A stretch of 64,000 bases of DNA, taken from positions 204,005-268,004 of the forward strand of contig MNCI01022534.1 in the NCBI GenBank assembly GCA_015680685.1, written 5' to 3'. The notes beneath the pieces were generated by a model that saw nothing but the letters and a program-made list of their open reading frames with translations, was not told the origin of the DNA and ran no database searches. Both the position numbers and the translations under genes were made by a program. Source of the DNA: Gnetum montanum. Its lineage: Eukaryota; Streptophyta; Gnetopsida; Gnetales; Gnetaceae. Shown here one piece after another: positions 1 through 12,062 of the stretch (position 1 is the stretch's first letter; every line of letters starts with the position of its first letter).

Positions 1-187
1 ATCAACAATTAGATCAATTTATAGGAAAGAATTGCAATAGGAAATCTACTAAATAAGGAATAAGAAATATGAAAAATAACTAATAGATATTGATGATAGA
101 AATTTATTTAGAGAAACAACAAATTTTGGTAAGTTGATCCACACAATTAGGCCCTAATTGATTTGGTTTTATTTTGAATTTTTAACA
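1..187 (-). repeat. C1 3' LTR (partial)
   Basis: Direct repeat of 4681-4867, aligning without gaps. It ends in taaca on the plus strand, so the element begins TGTTA when read on its own strand. The purine tract immediately beyond (188-198) marks it as the 3' LTR. The first 63 or so bases of the LTR lie outside the window. Confidence 0.92.
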
Positions 188-194
188 CTCCTTC

Positions 195-3100
195 TCAAGC
201 AGGTGAATTGATATCTATGATTCCTAGCTTGCTAACAAAAGAATCAAAGCTTTGTCTGCATAAGGCCTTTCTAAGAATATCAGCTTCTTGCATCTTGGTA
301 GAAATGTAGGATAGAGAAATTGTTCCATTTTTAACTTTATTTTTTATGAAATTCCTATCAATTCTTACATGCTTCATATAATCATGTTGGATTGGATTTT
401 GGACAATACTAATGGCAAACTAATTATCACTCAACAACCTCATCAAATGACTTTAGGATATCTTGAGATATTTCATGAACCTTTGTAGACAAACGAGTTC
501 ATAAATTCCTTGTGCTATAGCTCTATGTTCACCTTCTGCACTACTATGTGCTACAACAGATTATTTTTTGCTTCTCCACATCACTAAGTTTTCCCAGATC
601 TTAGTATAATATCCTATAGTAGACTTGCTATCTTCAACAACTTTGGCCCAATATGGATCAACAAAACCAACAATGTTCCTTTCACTACACTTCTTGAACA
701 ATAGTCCCTTCCCTAGGCATCCCTTTAGAAACCTTCAAATCTAATCTACAGCATCTTGATGTCTCTTTGTAGGAGCATGCATGAATTGGCTAACAATAAT
801 TATGTTGAAAGTAATATCTAGACTAGTGAGAGACAAATAGATAAGCTCACCAACCAAGCATTGATCTTCTCAATTTATAGGAGGATCTTCTTTAGGAGTC
901 TTCTATTTCTAGGTTTGTTCCAATGGATTCCCTATTGTTCTACATCCCATCTTGCCCATCTTTTTGAGTAGATCCATGATATATTTTCTTTGGGAGATGA
1001 CAATCCCTTTCTTTCTTCTAGCAATTTCCATTTCCAAAAAATACTTTAATGGACCAAGATCTTTAACTCTAAAATTTTCTTGGAGCTTCCTTTTAAGATC
1101 TTCAATCTCATGATCATCATCTCTTGTAATCACTATATCATCAACATAAATAATAAGGATTGATCTTTTACCATGCTTCCCTTTTTTAATAAATAAAGTA
1201 TGATCAACTTGTCCTTGCTCATATCCAAGTTGCTTCATCACACTACTAAATTGGATAAACTAGACTTAGGAAGATTATTTGAGTCCATAGAGTAGCTTCT
1301 TTAATCTACATACTTTACCTGTACCTTCTTGAGTTTCAAACCCAAGTGGTATCCTCATGTAAACTTCTTCTTCCAATGTACAATTTAGTAAGGCATTTTT
1401 TATGTTGAGTTGACATAGCCCCCAATCTAGATTTGTAGCTAAAGAGAATAAAACCTTAATAGAACTAAGTTTTACCATAAGAGAAAATGTTTTTACATAG
1501 TCTATCCCATACATCTAGGTGAACCCTTATGCCACAAGTCTAGCCTTGTATCTTTTAATGCTACCATCAGGACCATGCTTGATAGTAGACACCCATTTTC
1601 TCCCCAAAAGTTTCTTCCCTTCATGTAGGTGGACTATTTCCCATGTTTCATTTTCTTCCAAAACCTTCATTTCTTTCATCATAGCTTCCTTCTATTTGCA
1701 ATCTTCCAAAGCCTCAAAGATATCCCTTGGAACTTATGTCTCATCAACCTTTGAAAGAAATGCCCTATAATTACATGATAACTTGGTGTATGTCAGATAA
1801 TTAGAAATAGGATATTTTACACATGACCTCACCCCTTTTCTAGCCATAATTAGAAGATCCAAGTCATTAATGTCTTTATTATCATTCAGCACCTCAAATT
1901 GCTCCTATATACCTCCATCACTTGGGTCTATTATTGGTTCGAGCTCTTGGTTTTGTTGAGGAGCTTGTGATCATCTAGAATATCTCAAAATTACTTTTGG
2001 GTGTGATTATTCCCCTAGATTTGAATCTGACTCTTGGAATGATTTGACATGAGATGTGACATGATTTTTTGATGATAACTTGAGCATAGCAATTGGTAGG
2101 GATATAATTAAATCATAGTGTTGCTCTTTTGTAGGTTTATTCTCCCCCTGAAGAGTAAGATTTGAATAAAAAGAGTTGGTATTCGAGAAATGTGACATCA
2201 CATGATACAAAAACACATTTTAAAGGAGGTTAGTAGCATTTATACCCTTTCTATGTAGGAGAATAACCTAAGAATACACACTTGAGGGCTTTTGGATCAA
2301 GTTTCCCATGATTTTTTTGAGCATTATGTACATATACAACACAACTAAAGACATAAGGTGGAAGAATGTTGAGAATTCCTATAGAATAAAAGGATAATAA
2401 GATAAGACTTAGTGGAGTTTGGTATTGAAGAGTTTTAGATGGTACTCAATTAATGAGATATGCAAAGGTGAGAATAGCTTTTTCCCAGAAGGATTGAGGA
2501 GCATAGTAAGTAAACATAATTGATCAAGCTACCTCTAGAAGATGTCTATTTTTTTTGTTCTACAACCCCATTTTTTTGGGGTGTATAGGCACAAGAACTT
2601 TGGTGAAATATTCCATGCTCACTTAAATATGATTTAAGCTCCTAAGAAAAATATTCTTTACCATTATTTGAATGAAGAATATGAATTGATGATTGGAAAA
2701 CATTTGTAACAACCTTATGAAATTCTTTGAATGGTGAGCTAACTCTAGATTTATCTCTCATTAGGTACACCCAACATACACAAGTGTGATCATCTATGAA
2801 AGTTACAAACCAATGTCCCTTAGTTACATTTGGTACTCATGAAGGACCCCACACATCACTATGAACAAGATAAAATGGAAAAAAAGGTTTATAAGAATGA
2901 GATCAAATTTGTTTAGCACAAATACAATTATCACACTTGAAATATGAAGGACCTTTATTAGTAAACATATGGGGATACAAATGTTTCAAATATGTAAAAT
3001 TTGGGTGTCCTAGTCTTTTGTACCAAATCATTAACTTAGACTTAGGAATAGACTCAAAAGAGATAAATGAAATTGTAGGGGATTCAAACATTGATGGAGA

Positions 3101-4564
3101 ACTAGTACCAACAAGATAATAGGGGTCATGTCACTCCTCAACATTGCCAATTGCCCTCCCTGATGACAAATCCTAAAATTCACAATGAGAAGGAAAAAAG
3201 ATCATAACACAATTCAAGTCTTTGGTCAACTTGCTAACTAAAATAAAATTGCATTTTAAATTTGGAACATAAATCATGGATTTTAAAATGAACCCAAGTA
3301 GTTTTACATCTCCATGGCCTATAGCTAAGCTTAGTGAACCATTAGCCATTGTATTTCTAATTTTATCCACATAGTCTTCATACATACAAAATTCTTCTAA
3401 TGAACTATTCATGTGGTTAGAGGCTTTTGTATCTATGATCCAACCATTTAATAAGCCCTTTTAGGATAATAAGGAAGAGACAAGGCTACTATTACCTTGT
3501 TGTGCAGCAAGTGTAGTAGGAGCTTTAGGAGTAGCCTTGGTTTCCTTGCTATTTTGGGAGACATTCAGCAATTTCTGGAGTACCTATAGCTATTCATTAG
3601 TAAACAGGTTTGAGGAAGCCTTCATCTTATTTGATGATTCAACTATGTATGCTAACTTGTTGTTTCATTGTTGGGTCCATGGTTTCCAATCCATTGACTT
3701 TTCATGTATATCCTAGCATGTATTCTTGGTGTGATAAGGCTTGTTACAACCATAGTTGCTTATCTTTCCCTTTTGGTTCCTTAAGTTACCTCCTTTACTA
3801 TTTGTAGCTAGAGTAGAACCATGGGACATGGCTTCAATGAATGGATTTTGAGAGTGCATCATCACTTTCTTTCTACTTTCTTTCCTCCTCACTTCTTCAA
3901 AAAATTCCTTCAAGGAGGGGAGTGGTTTAGTATCAAGTACTCGTCCCCAAAATTCATCAAGATCTTTGTTAAGGCCCTATAAAAAATGAGAAAAATTTCC
4001 CTCTTTCCATTATTTTATTATACATGATTACATCATTAGAATATTTCTAAGTCACATTATGGAATACATCAATTTCTTGCCATAGTTCAAAGACAATATT
4101 AAAATATTTAGTCATTGATGAGTTACCTTGCTAAGTATTGTGGATGGTGGATCAAACTTTAAAGATTTGTGAGATATTTTCAAGGTCTAAATACATCTCT
4201 TTTACAATATCCTAGATCTCCTTGGTTGTTGGATAAAATGATATAACTTTTTGATTTTGGGCTCCATTGAACTAATCAACCAAACCATCACTGTTGAGTT
4301 TTCTACCTCCCATTTACTATACATGGAAGAACTTTCTTTAGGCATGGTAGTTGCTCCTGTCAAGTAGCCCATTTTGCCCCTCCCTTTGATCATGAGCAGG
4401 ATTGATTAAGACCATTCATGAAAATTATTTCTATTTAGTTGGTTTATGGTGATTTGAAAAAAGTGATTTTTGGTTTGAGAGAAGGAAAGGGATAAGGGTG
4501 GAATTTAGATAGTTAGAATTAAGGAGGATTTCACTATAGAGAATTCATATCTTGTGCTTGCCAT
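195..4564 (-). pseudogene. C1 copia gag-pol polyprotein, broken
   Basis: The frame starts at an ATG 36 bases inside the primer-binding site and ends at a TGA at 197-195 next to the purine tract. Gag (about 4564-3600) has the LNRNNFHEW and GKMGYLTG motifs and a decayed zinc knuckle, YGCNKPYHTKNTC, that has lost its first Cys. The protease site near 3405-3440 reads WIIDTKASNHM where DSGA/DTGA is expected. Integrase follows: zinc part RLGHPN and CDNCICAKQI near 2903-3020, and a core with HSDVWGP, HSNNGKEY (second Asp now Asn) and NGVVEQ. RT (about 1514-909) has YGIDYVKTFS, LNIKNALL (Asp to Asn) and an intact IYVDDIV. RNase H ends with KHVRIDRNFI and KLGIIDINSPA. Several in-frame stops make it nonfunctional. 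Confidence 0.92.
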
Positions 4565-4600
4565 TTTGGTTTGCCGACTGGGTTCTCATGCCAGTGAAAT

Positions 4601-4617
4601 AACCAACTTTGATATCA
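4601..4617 (-). other. C1 primer-binding site
   Basis: On the minus strand the bases next to the 5' LTR read TGATATCAAAGTTGGTT. This resembles the plant copia initiator-Met tRNA site TGGTATCAGAGC with several transitions. Its position directly against the LTR fits the role. Confidence 0.8.
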
Positions 4618-4867
4618 TGAACATGAAGGAGAGAAGAAAATATTGAAAAAATAATTCTTTCACTCTCTCATTCATCTTGAATCAACAATTACAACAATTT
4701 ATAAGAAAGATTTACAATAGGAAATTTGCTAAATAAGGAACAAGAAATTTGGAAAATAATTGATATATATTAATGATAAAAATTAATTTAGAAAATCAAA
4801 TAATTTTGGTAAGTTGATCCAAAAAATCAGTAATTAATTGATTAGGTTTTATTCTAACTTTCTAACA
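4618..4867 (-). repeat. C1 5' LTR
   Basis: A 250-bp LTR. On the element strand it starts TGTTAGAAAG and ends TTCATGTTCA, directly followed by a primer-binding site. It matches 1-187 over its whole right part. Confidence 0.92.
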
Positions 4868-5339
4868 GTTGTAAACATAAAAAATTTGCAATAATTTATC
4901 AACAATCATGGAAAATATTTTTTGTAATGAATCAATCACCAAATGACCTATATAAATTGAAGTTGACCACATCAAAAGGACTTTTGGCAATTTGCATTTA
5001 GGCTGAACCATTCCACCATCCATAGCGTAGATCCAATGCCAAAAAAATAGCAAAGAGTTTCAAGAGTAAAACTTGGAACTTTTAAAGAGGAAAGGTGACT
5101 ATAGAACATACTATGCTCGCTACATTAGGCTTCAAGCATCCTCCATTTGGATTTTCATGCATTCAAAGAACACAAATTTATACTCCTCCAAACTTTGTTC
5201 CTACCAATAATTTATTATTTTAATAAAAACTTTTAATTCATTTGTTAGTGCCAATTTATTTTTTCTATCTCTCTACTTCTAGATCTATTTTTACAATTAT
5301 ATTTATTCATGTTTTTAACAAATTGTAAGTCCCTAGGTG
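4868..5339. other. Unassigned AT-rich stretch between C1 and gypsy G1
   Basis: No domain is recognisable. A 63-codon minus-strand frame (4862-5053, with QPKCKLPKVLLMW) overlaps the C1 terminus and has no family resemblance I can name. The stretch may be decayed downstream sequence of G1 into which C1 inserted, but nothing shows this directly. Confidence 0.4.
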
Positions 5340-8074
5340 ATCGAAAAGATTGTCTAGGATGCTTTAGATCCTTTTTTGAGGCCCATGGAATCCAAAGTTA
5401 AACTATTTTGCTCTGAAATATTTAGCCTTCTAGCACCAAATTGTTTAGGCATTACAACTCTTAAAATATGTTATCTTCTTGGGAAGTGCTTCTTCTTTAA
5501 TCCAGTATGTAATTATTTATGTGAGCATGATAGTAGTGAATTTCTTATCAATAGGTATTGGAGGCATAATGTTCTTTGGAGGAGTATGTGTGGATGGGGT
5601 AGAGTTAGGTAAGATCCTCATCCTTCAAATCTTTTTTGGGCTTGTTCTAAGAAAAGGATGTTTCCTAGCTCTTGATTTACTTGTGACTACATCCTCTTAT
5701 GTAGTTGCTACCCTAGTAGTGCTCTCTTATTACAACTATATTGGTAGCTCTTCTTTCATAACCAGTGACAGTATTGGTGGTAAGGAGTTAGGAGTTTGAA
5801 GTAAGGGACCAATTACTAGTTGAGCCATGTAATAATTAGAATCCATGTGTGAAATAGTGGATTGATGATATTCTAGTGGATAGGAGTGAGAGGAATGATG
5901 GACTGAAGTATTCCATGGGGAGATTGGTCATTGAACATAGTATCCATAGGGATCAAGTTATCTGTATGGATACTAGTTCCTTAGTGGTGGCATTTTCCAT
6001 GCTTGTGGTTGTTACCACTACTACTTGTACTATTCCTATTATTGAGGGTATGCCCCACTTGGATAGTATGTTTGTTAATAGGGTTTTCTGAAGTTATGTT
6101 GTGGATAAGGTAATATTTTGGGCATCTATTTCTTGAAAAATTTTGGTTAAGTACATATGCCTTGGACTCCTATAAGTGGGGCATAATAGGGAAACATCCC
6201 TTAGGATGTTCATACTAACACACTTTGCATCCTTCATCATCTTTTGTATTGGAGTCTATTACTTTCTTTACTGTAGTTACCTTTCCATTATTTCTATATT
6301 TTTGTTGCTTATTGTCTCTTTCTTCTTCTTGTCTTTACTTCAATTTATGGCTTATTTAGTCTTCTCTTATACTATCTTCAATTCTATGATAATTTTCTCA
6401 TCTATAGAATCTCACATTTTCTCTACCATGGTTTCTATGTCATTAACTAATTTCTAAATAGGTAGAGTCCTCCATTGGATTGTATATTCTAATGTTTTCT
6501 CTTAATGCAATTCACATATTCTTCTAATGATGGAATCTATATTTTATTCTTTAGATAATTCTCTTTTTCTTAAATCTCCCTTTTCTTTTACCACTTGGTC
6601 AATGAATCTTTGAGTATGATGTGCTAACATCTCAGATAACCTACCTTGAGCATATTACCATAAGGATTTCTCTTATTTTGTTTCGTAGCCTATCAACAAT
6701 GTGTCATAATTGCTCCCTTTGAGAAAATATATGGCTTGGGTACTTATGTAATAAAAAATAGTATTTTCTCATTGCCACATCAAGGGATTCATGTCTCCCT
6801 TGCTTCCATCCTTGAATCTATTTTCTCAAATTGGAAACTCTAGAATAGGTTTGATATTTATCATTAAATAGCTTTAGCATGGTACTTCATATTCAAATAG
6901 ATTCTAATTTTCTAAGGATCTATACTAGCTCTCTACTTCCTTTATTAGGGTTCTTAGAAATAACTTTAGTTTCTATCAATCATTTTCAACATTTTATAGG
7001 GAACAAGCATCATGGAACACTTGAATATGATGCTATGGATCTTCATTGTATCCACATTCAATTTGGTAATATTATTCATGTATAGTCTCTTGATGTGATT
7101 ATTATTTACATGCCTAGTAGGAATATACATTCCTTCTTTGATGTTAATCATGTTGTAAGTGGCTAGTAGGGGTTCTTCATAATCCTTAGGTTTGTGAGCT
7201 TTGTTGTAGTGGTGATCCCCTTTGATGCTCATAATTTTCTATCTCATCATATCTATCTATTTTTCCTCTTATCTCATAATTTTTCTCTTCTTTATTAAGA
7301 TGTCTTCTTTGATGCTCATATCTATCAAGATCCCTTTGTCTTTCTCTATCATGATTTCTTATTCTTCTTTCTCTCTTGTCAAAATCTCTAGAGAAGTGTG
7401 AGGAGGAAGAGGAAGAAATTGAAGAATAGTGCCAACTAGTTTTCCTTCTATGACTCCTTGAATCATCCATTTTTTATTCAATTAATGCTCTATATCTTGA
7501 GTTTCTCCATAATGTGAGCCTTCATTATCTCCTTTGGGCATTTCTGCAAGTCCTAAATGCAACTATATTTTAATGGGATCTTTGATATGGATGACTAGTG
7601 TTTAAGATTAAGATCCATGCATTTGATATAATTTCTCTATACGGAGCATAGCATCATCTCTTTCCTCTAGGATAACTATTTATGATACTTTCTTTTCTTT
7701 GTCAAGTTCATGCCTTGTCTCCATAGCAATATCCCTTCTTACCTGGGCTTCTGTTGGTTGGTATGGCCTGGTCATGTACTTTGTGATGTGGTACCCTTCT
7801 TGTAAATGATCAAGGTTTGATCTTATGAGGATTTCTTGTAGCATTAATGGTGAAAATGTTCTAGGAGTAAAACAATGTTTCCATGTAAATATCTCCATCT
7901 TAGTTGTTCATCATGGTAAATGAAAAATGTGAAGTTGAGATATTATAAATTAGTGTGAGCATAGGATATTCTAGTTTGTATGGGTGTACTCCAATCTTCT
8001 TCATTATATTCCCTATCATGAATCTTATGAATTTCATTAGCAAGTGGTGATTTCTCCTTATTTGTAGAATCCAT
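5340..8074 (-). pseudogene. G1 gypsy gag, broken
   Basis: The start is placed at the ATG at 8074-8072, because the next residues (EEDWSTPIQTRISYAHTN) align with the gag N terminus of A5 (EEVWSTQSYARVSYVH). A conserved helical segment near 7680-7898 (PRTFSPLMLQ, YQPTEAQ) matches G3 gag. An Arg/Ser/Asp-rich linker with SSSSSSHFS and repeated RD/RE follows at 7186-7470, and then the EEPLLATYNM block at 7150-7200, shared with A4, A5 and G3. Left of about 6960 it is riddled with stops but still aligns with G2 at the DNA level, for example at 6845-6880. This would be the particle structural protein; the copy is dead. Confidence 0.8.
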
Positions 8075-8218
8075 ATTAGATGCTTAATGTCTTAAGTGTG
8101 TACTTTGGAAAAAAAAAAAATTTAAGTGTGAAGTATTTTCTTGATGACTTTTAACACAATGAACTTTGTAAAATCAACTACTTAGTGGACATTGACACAC
8201 ACCCAACAACAACACCAA

Positions 8219-9118
8219 TGATGAGTGGTTAGGTATTCCAAAACTCCACCATAAAAGTTACAAGTATGAACATGTAAGTTAATCATAATCTATGGATGAC
8301 CAATGTACATTCACTAATATTTGAAATTTAGTTCATGATCACTATCTTCTCACTTTAAGTTAGTGAAGTACAAGTTGTATGATTTAACTCTCAATGAGGC
8401 ATAGGATATATTGATGTTGTTGGCTCAAACTAAGACTAAGTATGAACATGATCAAAATAGAGTAATAGAAACTAAATCTAAGTGTAATGCAAGTAGAGAA
8501 ACTATTCTAGCTTATAGCCAATAAGTATCCATTCTTGGTTTACCATTCATGTCTTCAACTCATGTAACTGTCAATGGGGTTACCAAGTATTATGCTACTA
8601 GGCTAATAAAGAAATAACATTACTTTGATTACCAAATGATTACACTTATATGTTCAAATTCAATCATACTTATACTATCATACTAAGGAATGATGGTAAA
8701 GTAAAGCACTTAGAAATTGTAAATGACTTAATCAAAGTAAATATGTTGAAAGGTAAAAATTAGACTAAGTAAAATAAACTAATCAAAAGTAAAGTGAGCT
8801 AAGTAGAATGTTGTAATGGTGAAAAAAAATCTAGATCTTTGTTTATGGCCATAAAATATGCCCAAGAATAAATCACTTGAACAAATATTCCATACAATTG
8901 CTTAACACCATACTATAGGCATTGACTATATCGCTAAGTGTAAATCAAGAAAAAAAACTATTAGAATTTGTCTAAGTGTTGGATTAAAGTTTTTCCTTGG
9001 GCATAATGGTGGTTTGGTATTTATAGTGAAGACCATAACCCACTATATCGTATCTACAATGATGTAAACAAAACTACAATATTACAGATAAGATATCACA
9101 TTGGATGACTAAAATGAT
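8219..9118 (-). repeat. G1 5' LTR
   Basis: The plus-strand edge TGATGAGTGG matches the A4 LTR edge, and it follows the primer-binding site. A TATA-like box (CTATAAATA on the minus strand) sits at 9018-9026, in the same relative place as in A4 and A5. The right edge is ambiguous by about 10 bases because copia sequence begins at 9119-9130. No mate LTR is in the window. Confidence 0.72.
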
Positions 9119-10015
9119 TTTATCATCATATGTTGATGATATTGTAATTACTAGGGAGAATTTACAACTGATACATCATGTTAATAATTATTTGAAAACC
9201 AAATTTCAAGTGCTAGAACTTGTCCTACTCAATTATTTTCATGATTTTGAAATTCATCAATCACTTAACCACTTATGAGTCAATCAAAAGAAGTATGTTT
9301 TAGAATTATTGAGAGAATATTATATGATGGATTGTAAAGTTTGATCAACACTATTGGATTATAGTAGTGCACTATGAGTTGTGATTTAGAACCTATTTCT
9401 AATCCCTTTGTGTACAAGAAGTCAATTGAAAAGTTAATTTATTTAACAAATACTCAACTAGATATTTCATATTTAGTTAATTTATTATCTACATTCAATC
9501 AAAAACCAAGAAATATAGAAAAGAATTTGGCTTAAGGTATTAGAATACTAAAAGGCCAATGTTAACTATGGATTAAATTTTAATTATCCCTAAAAAATAT
9601 ATTTAAAAGGCTACATAGATGTATACTACGGTGGTGATACTTCTTTACAATGTTTCACTATAGGGTTCTTGATTAAACACTATGGGAATACAATCTCATG
9701 GTGGTCAATAAAGAAGAAGGTTATTTCTTTATCTTCTACAGAATCTAAGTAGAGTGTTATAGTGGATGTAGCTACAAAGTTAAAGTGGCTTCATTAGTTA
9801 TTCAAATAACTAAAAGATGATGTTATGTTACCATTAATAATTTATTTTGATAATCAAAGTGTCATTAAGCTAATTAAAAATTCATTTCATGAGAGAATGA
9901 ATTGCATCAAAATTTTGGTGCATTTAATTTATATGTTTTTGTTAAAGAATTCATCTCATCCTTCTAAATTAAAAATAGATATTAAATTACTAATGAATTT
10001 ACTAAACTATTGAGT
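9119..10015 (+). pseudogene. C2 copia RT C-terminal part and RNase H, broken
   Basis: It begins with SSYVDDIVIT, the copia RT active site with both aspartates intact, at about 9123-9155. Next come the KTKFQVLEL region, a NYGLNFNYP strand and the copia RNase H signature GFLIKHYGNTISWW followed by SLSSTESK (about 9668-9755). Near 9825-9930 YFDNQSVIKL and FHERMNCIKI match the usual CDNQSVIKLAKNP and HERTKHIEI blocks. Stops interrupt it repeatedly. The start is fixed by truncation, not by an initiation codon. Confidence 0.88.
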
Positions 10016-10095
10016 ATAAAAAATTTTAATAATTCTATAAATAAGTTGAAACTTCAATCCTTGTAAATAAAACTTATGTCTTCTTTGATGAAGGA

Positions 10096-10375
10096 TGTTA
10101 ACAATTTCTCTTCTATTATACAAAATCACTATTACATTTTATCAGTATTGCATTATTTGACATCATAAATTTTGTATTTACACCATTACAATTTTGTACA
10201 CCATCATGGTGTTGTAGTGTTTATGTTGCTTACATGATTTGTTTACTTTTGTTAAGATATTTATGAACATTTGGTTGTAACTATTAATTACATTTATGAA
10301 CATATGCTATCTAAAAATGATATTTCACATATCTTAAATATCAATGACATGGTGTTGGAATGTGTGTACATAACA
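10096..10375 (+). repeat. C2 putative 3' LTR
   Basis: It starts TGTTAAC just after GATGAAGGA, a purine-tract-like sequence, and a matching end CATAACA occurs at 10369-10375. The resulting 280-bp unit has TGTTA/TAACA inverted ends, the usual copia form. With no mate in the window, the right end is a guess. Confidence 0.5.
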
Positions 10376-10459
10376 ATTTTCTTTCTTCGTATGTTTGGTT
10401 ATTGAGTTACTCTTTTTTTATAATGTAAATTTTACATTTGGAAAGTTGTTGATGTAGGG

Positions 10460-11850
10460 TCTATAGTCATAGATGCTTATTCTAATTTAGATGAACTCGT
10501 AGATCAAAATAAAAAAATATTTCTAGGACTTACATTTAGAACAAATTGGGCTGCCATCCATTTACAAGTTTATAGCTTTTGTAACTTTTCATTGTTATGG
10601 CTATAAAGAAATCATGTCTTGCATAGGAGGATTGGTATGAGGTTGAGGATGTTGATTAACATGAGTGTAATAAGAAGAAGATTTAGCTAGTGGAGTGGAA
10701 TTCTATGGTACTTGGTAGGATAATAGTGATGAGTAGAAATGTATATGGAGAGTCACTTGGGAATATAGGTTATTAAACATAATATCCATATGTATCATAT
10801 TTTCTGTAAGGTTATTGCTACCTTGGTAGTGACATTTCCCACAACTGTGAGCTTATCCATTATTTATCATACTCTTAAGATTATAATAGAGCCCTACTTG
10901 GATACTACTAGTGCTAGTGATAGGACTATCAGTAGTTTCCTTAAGGATAGGATAACCTCATAGGTGTTTTTCTCTTAATAAAATTGGTGTTTAAGACATA
11001 ACTATAAGCTTAGAAAGATGTGATATTATAGGGTAAAAATCCTCTTAATGTTCATATTGATAAATGTTATAATCATCAACCTTTTCAACTATAGTTATTT
11101 TATCTTTTTTTTTTTTGTAGTAGTTTCTACATGCATCCTTTTCTTTCTTCTAGCCCTCTTATTGAATCTTTCTTGTTATGCTTTCTCCCTCATGATCTTT
11201 AGTGTTGTTTGAAATTTTTCATCTATTGAGTTCCATATTTTATCAAGCTTTACTGAGATTTTAGTGATTGATTTTTGAATAGAAAAGGTTTACTTTGCAC
11301 AGATTCCTCCAATGATGCTTGCTCATCTAGCTCATAGAGATAAACCTTCATTTGGTAGATAGAGTAATCCTTGTTATACTTCTCTACATACTATGTCTTA
11401 TTTACTTCATATTCATCCTTTATCACTTGGTTAATTAATCTTTGAATCTAATGGGTTTTCATTTTAGATAATCTTCCTTGGGTGTAGACTCCAAGAGTTA
11501 CTCTTGTCTTGCTTCTAAGTTCATCTATGATATGGTGTAACCTTTTCATTTGAGATAAGTCATGGCTTAGAAATCTATGAAGTTGAGAATTATATATATT
11601 AAATGTTGCATCAAGTAATTCATGATTACTTATTTCCATCCCTAGATCTACTTCCTCAAATTGGATACTGAGGAGTGTGTTTGATATTTGTCATTAAATA
11701 GCTACAACATTGTACTCAATCTTTTGATGGATTCCAGTTCCAAGGACCAACACCAACTCTTAGATTCTTTGATAAGTTTTCTTAGAAAAATATTTATCTT
11801 TTGTAATTTAATTTCTATGTTTTACAAGGTGTAGGAATTATCGAAGGCCT
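10460..11850 (-). pseudogene. G2: gypsy gag fragment
   Basis: This stretch aligns by eye at the DNA level with G1 5340-7000 on the same strand. Shared landmarks are the 'aacataatatccatatg' block (10777) against 'aacatagtatccatagg' (5936), and the 'catttaatagctacaacat' type block (11690) against 6865. In the conserved order it would carry gag from the central domain to the zinc-knuckle and proline-rich tail. Both ends are truncated and no LTR adjoins it. Only short open stretches remain, for example 11448-11639 (HRFLSHDLSQMKRLHHIIDE). Confidence 0.7.
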
Positions 11851-11860
11851 ACAAATCATT

Positions 11861-12062
11861 TTGGAGATTCCCATTTTAGCATCCCTTGAATTTAGAGATG
11901 TTATTCATATTAAACCATTTGATTTGATTGTTGTTGCAAAGAACCATTCCAACAAAGAGAACATAATTGTAACCCAAAGAGAACTATTGCTTGCAAGATG
12001 TCGAGAACTAGAAAGAGAAAATGATGGAATTTGTGTGACAACAACAAGAGTAGCTTGCCAAG
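11861..12062 (+). other. Unassigned open stretch next to a relic LTR
   Basis: A plus-strand open frame runs from 11861 to 12079 and crosses into the relic LTR. It reads as a short hydrophobic beginning followed by a charged helix (QRELLLARCRELERENDG). I recognise no family. It may be a host fragment or chance. Confidence 0.3.

Larger units (their letters stand above)
1..4867 (-). mobile_element. C1: near-complete Ty1/copia LTR retrotransposon, left LTR cut by window start
   Basis: A full copia element lies on the minus strand. Reading leftwards it has a 5' LTR (4618-4867), a primer-binding site, a gag-pol reading frame (4564 to 195), a purine-rich tract ending GAGAAGGAG beside the 3' LTR, and a 3' LTR of which 187 bases are in the window. 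Domain order is gag, protease, integrase, reverse transcriptase, RNase H, which defines copia. About 32 of 187 aligned LTR positions differ by my hand count, so the copy is old. It lies against gypsy sequence to the right; the target duplication cannot be checked because the left end is outside the window. Confidence 0.93.
5340..9118 (-). mobile_element. G1: 5' part of a gypsy element (gag plus 5' LTR)
   Basis: Minus-strand gypsy fragment with a 5' LTR (8219 to about 9118), a decayed primer-binding site (8200-8218, TTGGTGTTGTTGTTGGGTG) and gag running left to about 5340. The LTR edge TGATGAGTGG matches A4 at 37850. No pol is seen to the left, where copia C1 begins. The left limit is approximate. 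Confidence 0.8.
9119..10375 (+). mobile_element. C2: 3' fragment of a copia element
   Basis: Plus-strand copia tail with RT from the catalytic motif onward, RNase H, a short purine tract (10087-10095) and a putative 3' LTR. The 5' two thirds is absent. The fragment lies between two gypsy gag relics that align with each other, so it separates two gypsy copies and does not interrupt one. Confidence 0.82.

Noticed and set aside
5376-6457. Several plus-strand frames of 70-106 codons with hydrophobic stretches that look like membrane segments
   Set aside because: They lie antisense to decayed G1 gag; the hydrophobic look comes from T-rich antisense of Lys/Asn/Glu-rich coding sequence.
10460-11850. 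G2 as the continuation of G1 interrupted by copia C2
   Set aside because: G2 aligns with the same part of gag as G1, so the two are separate copies.
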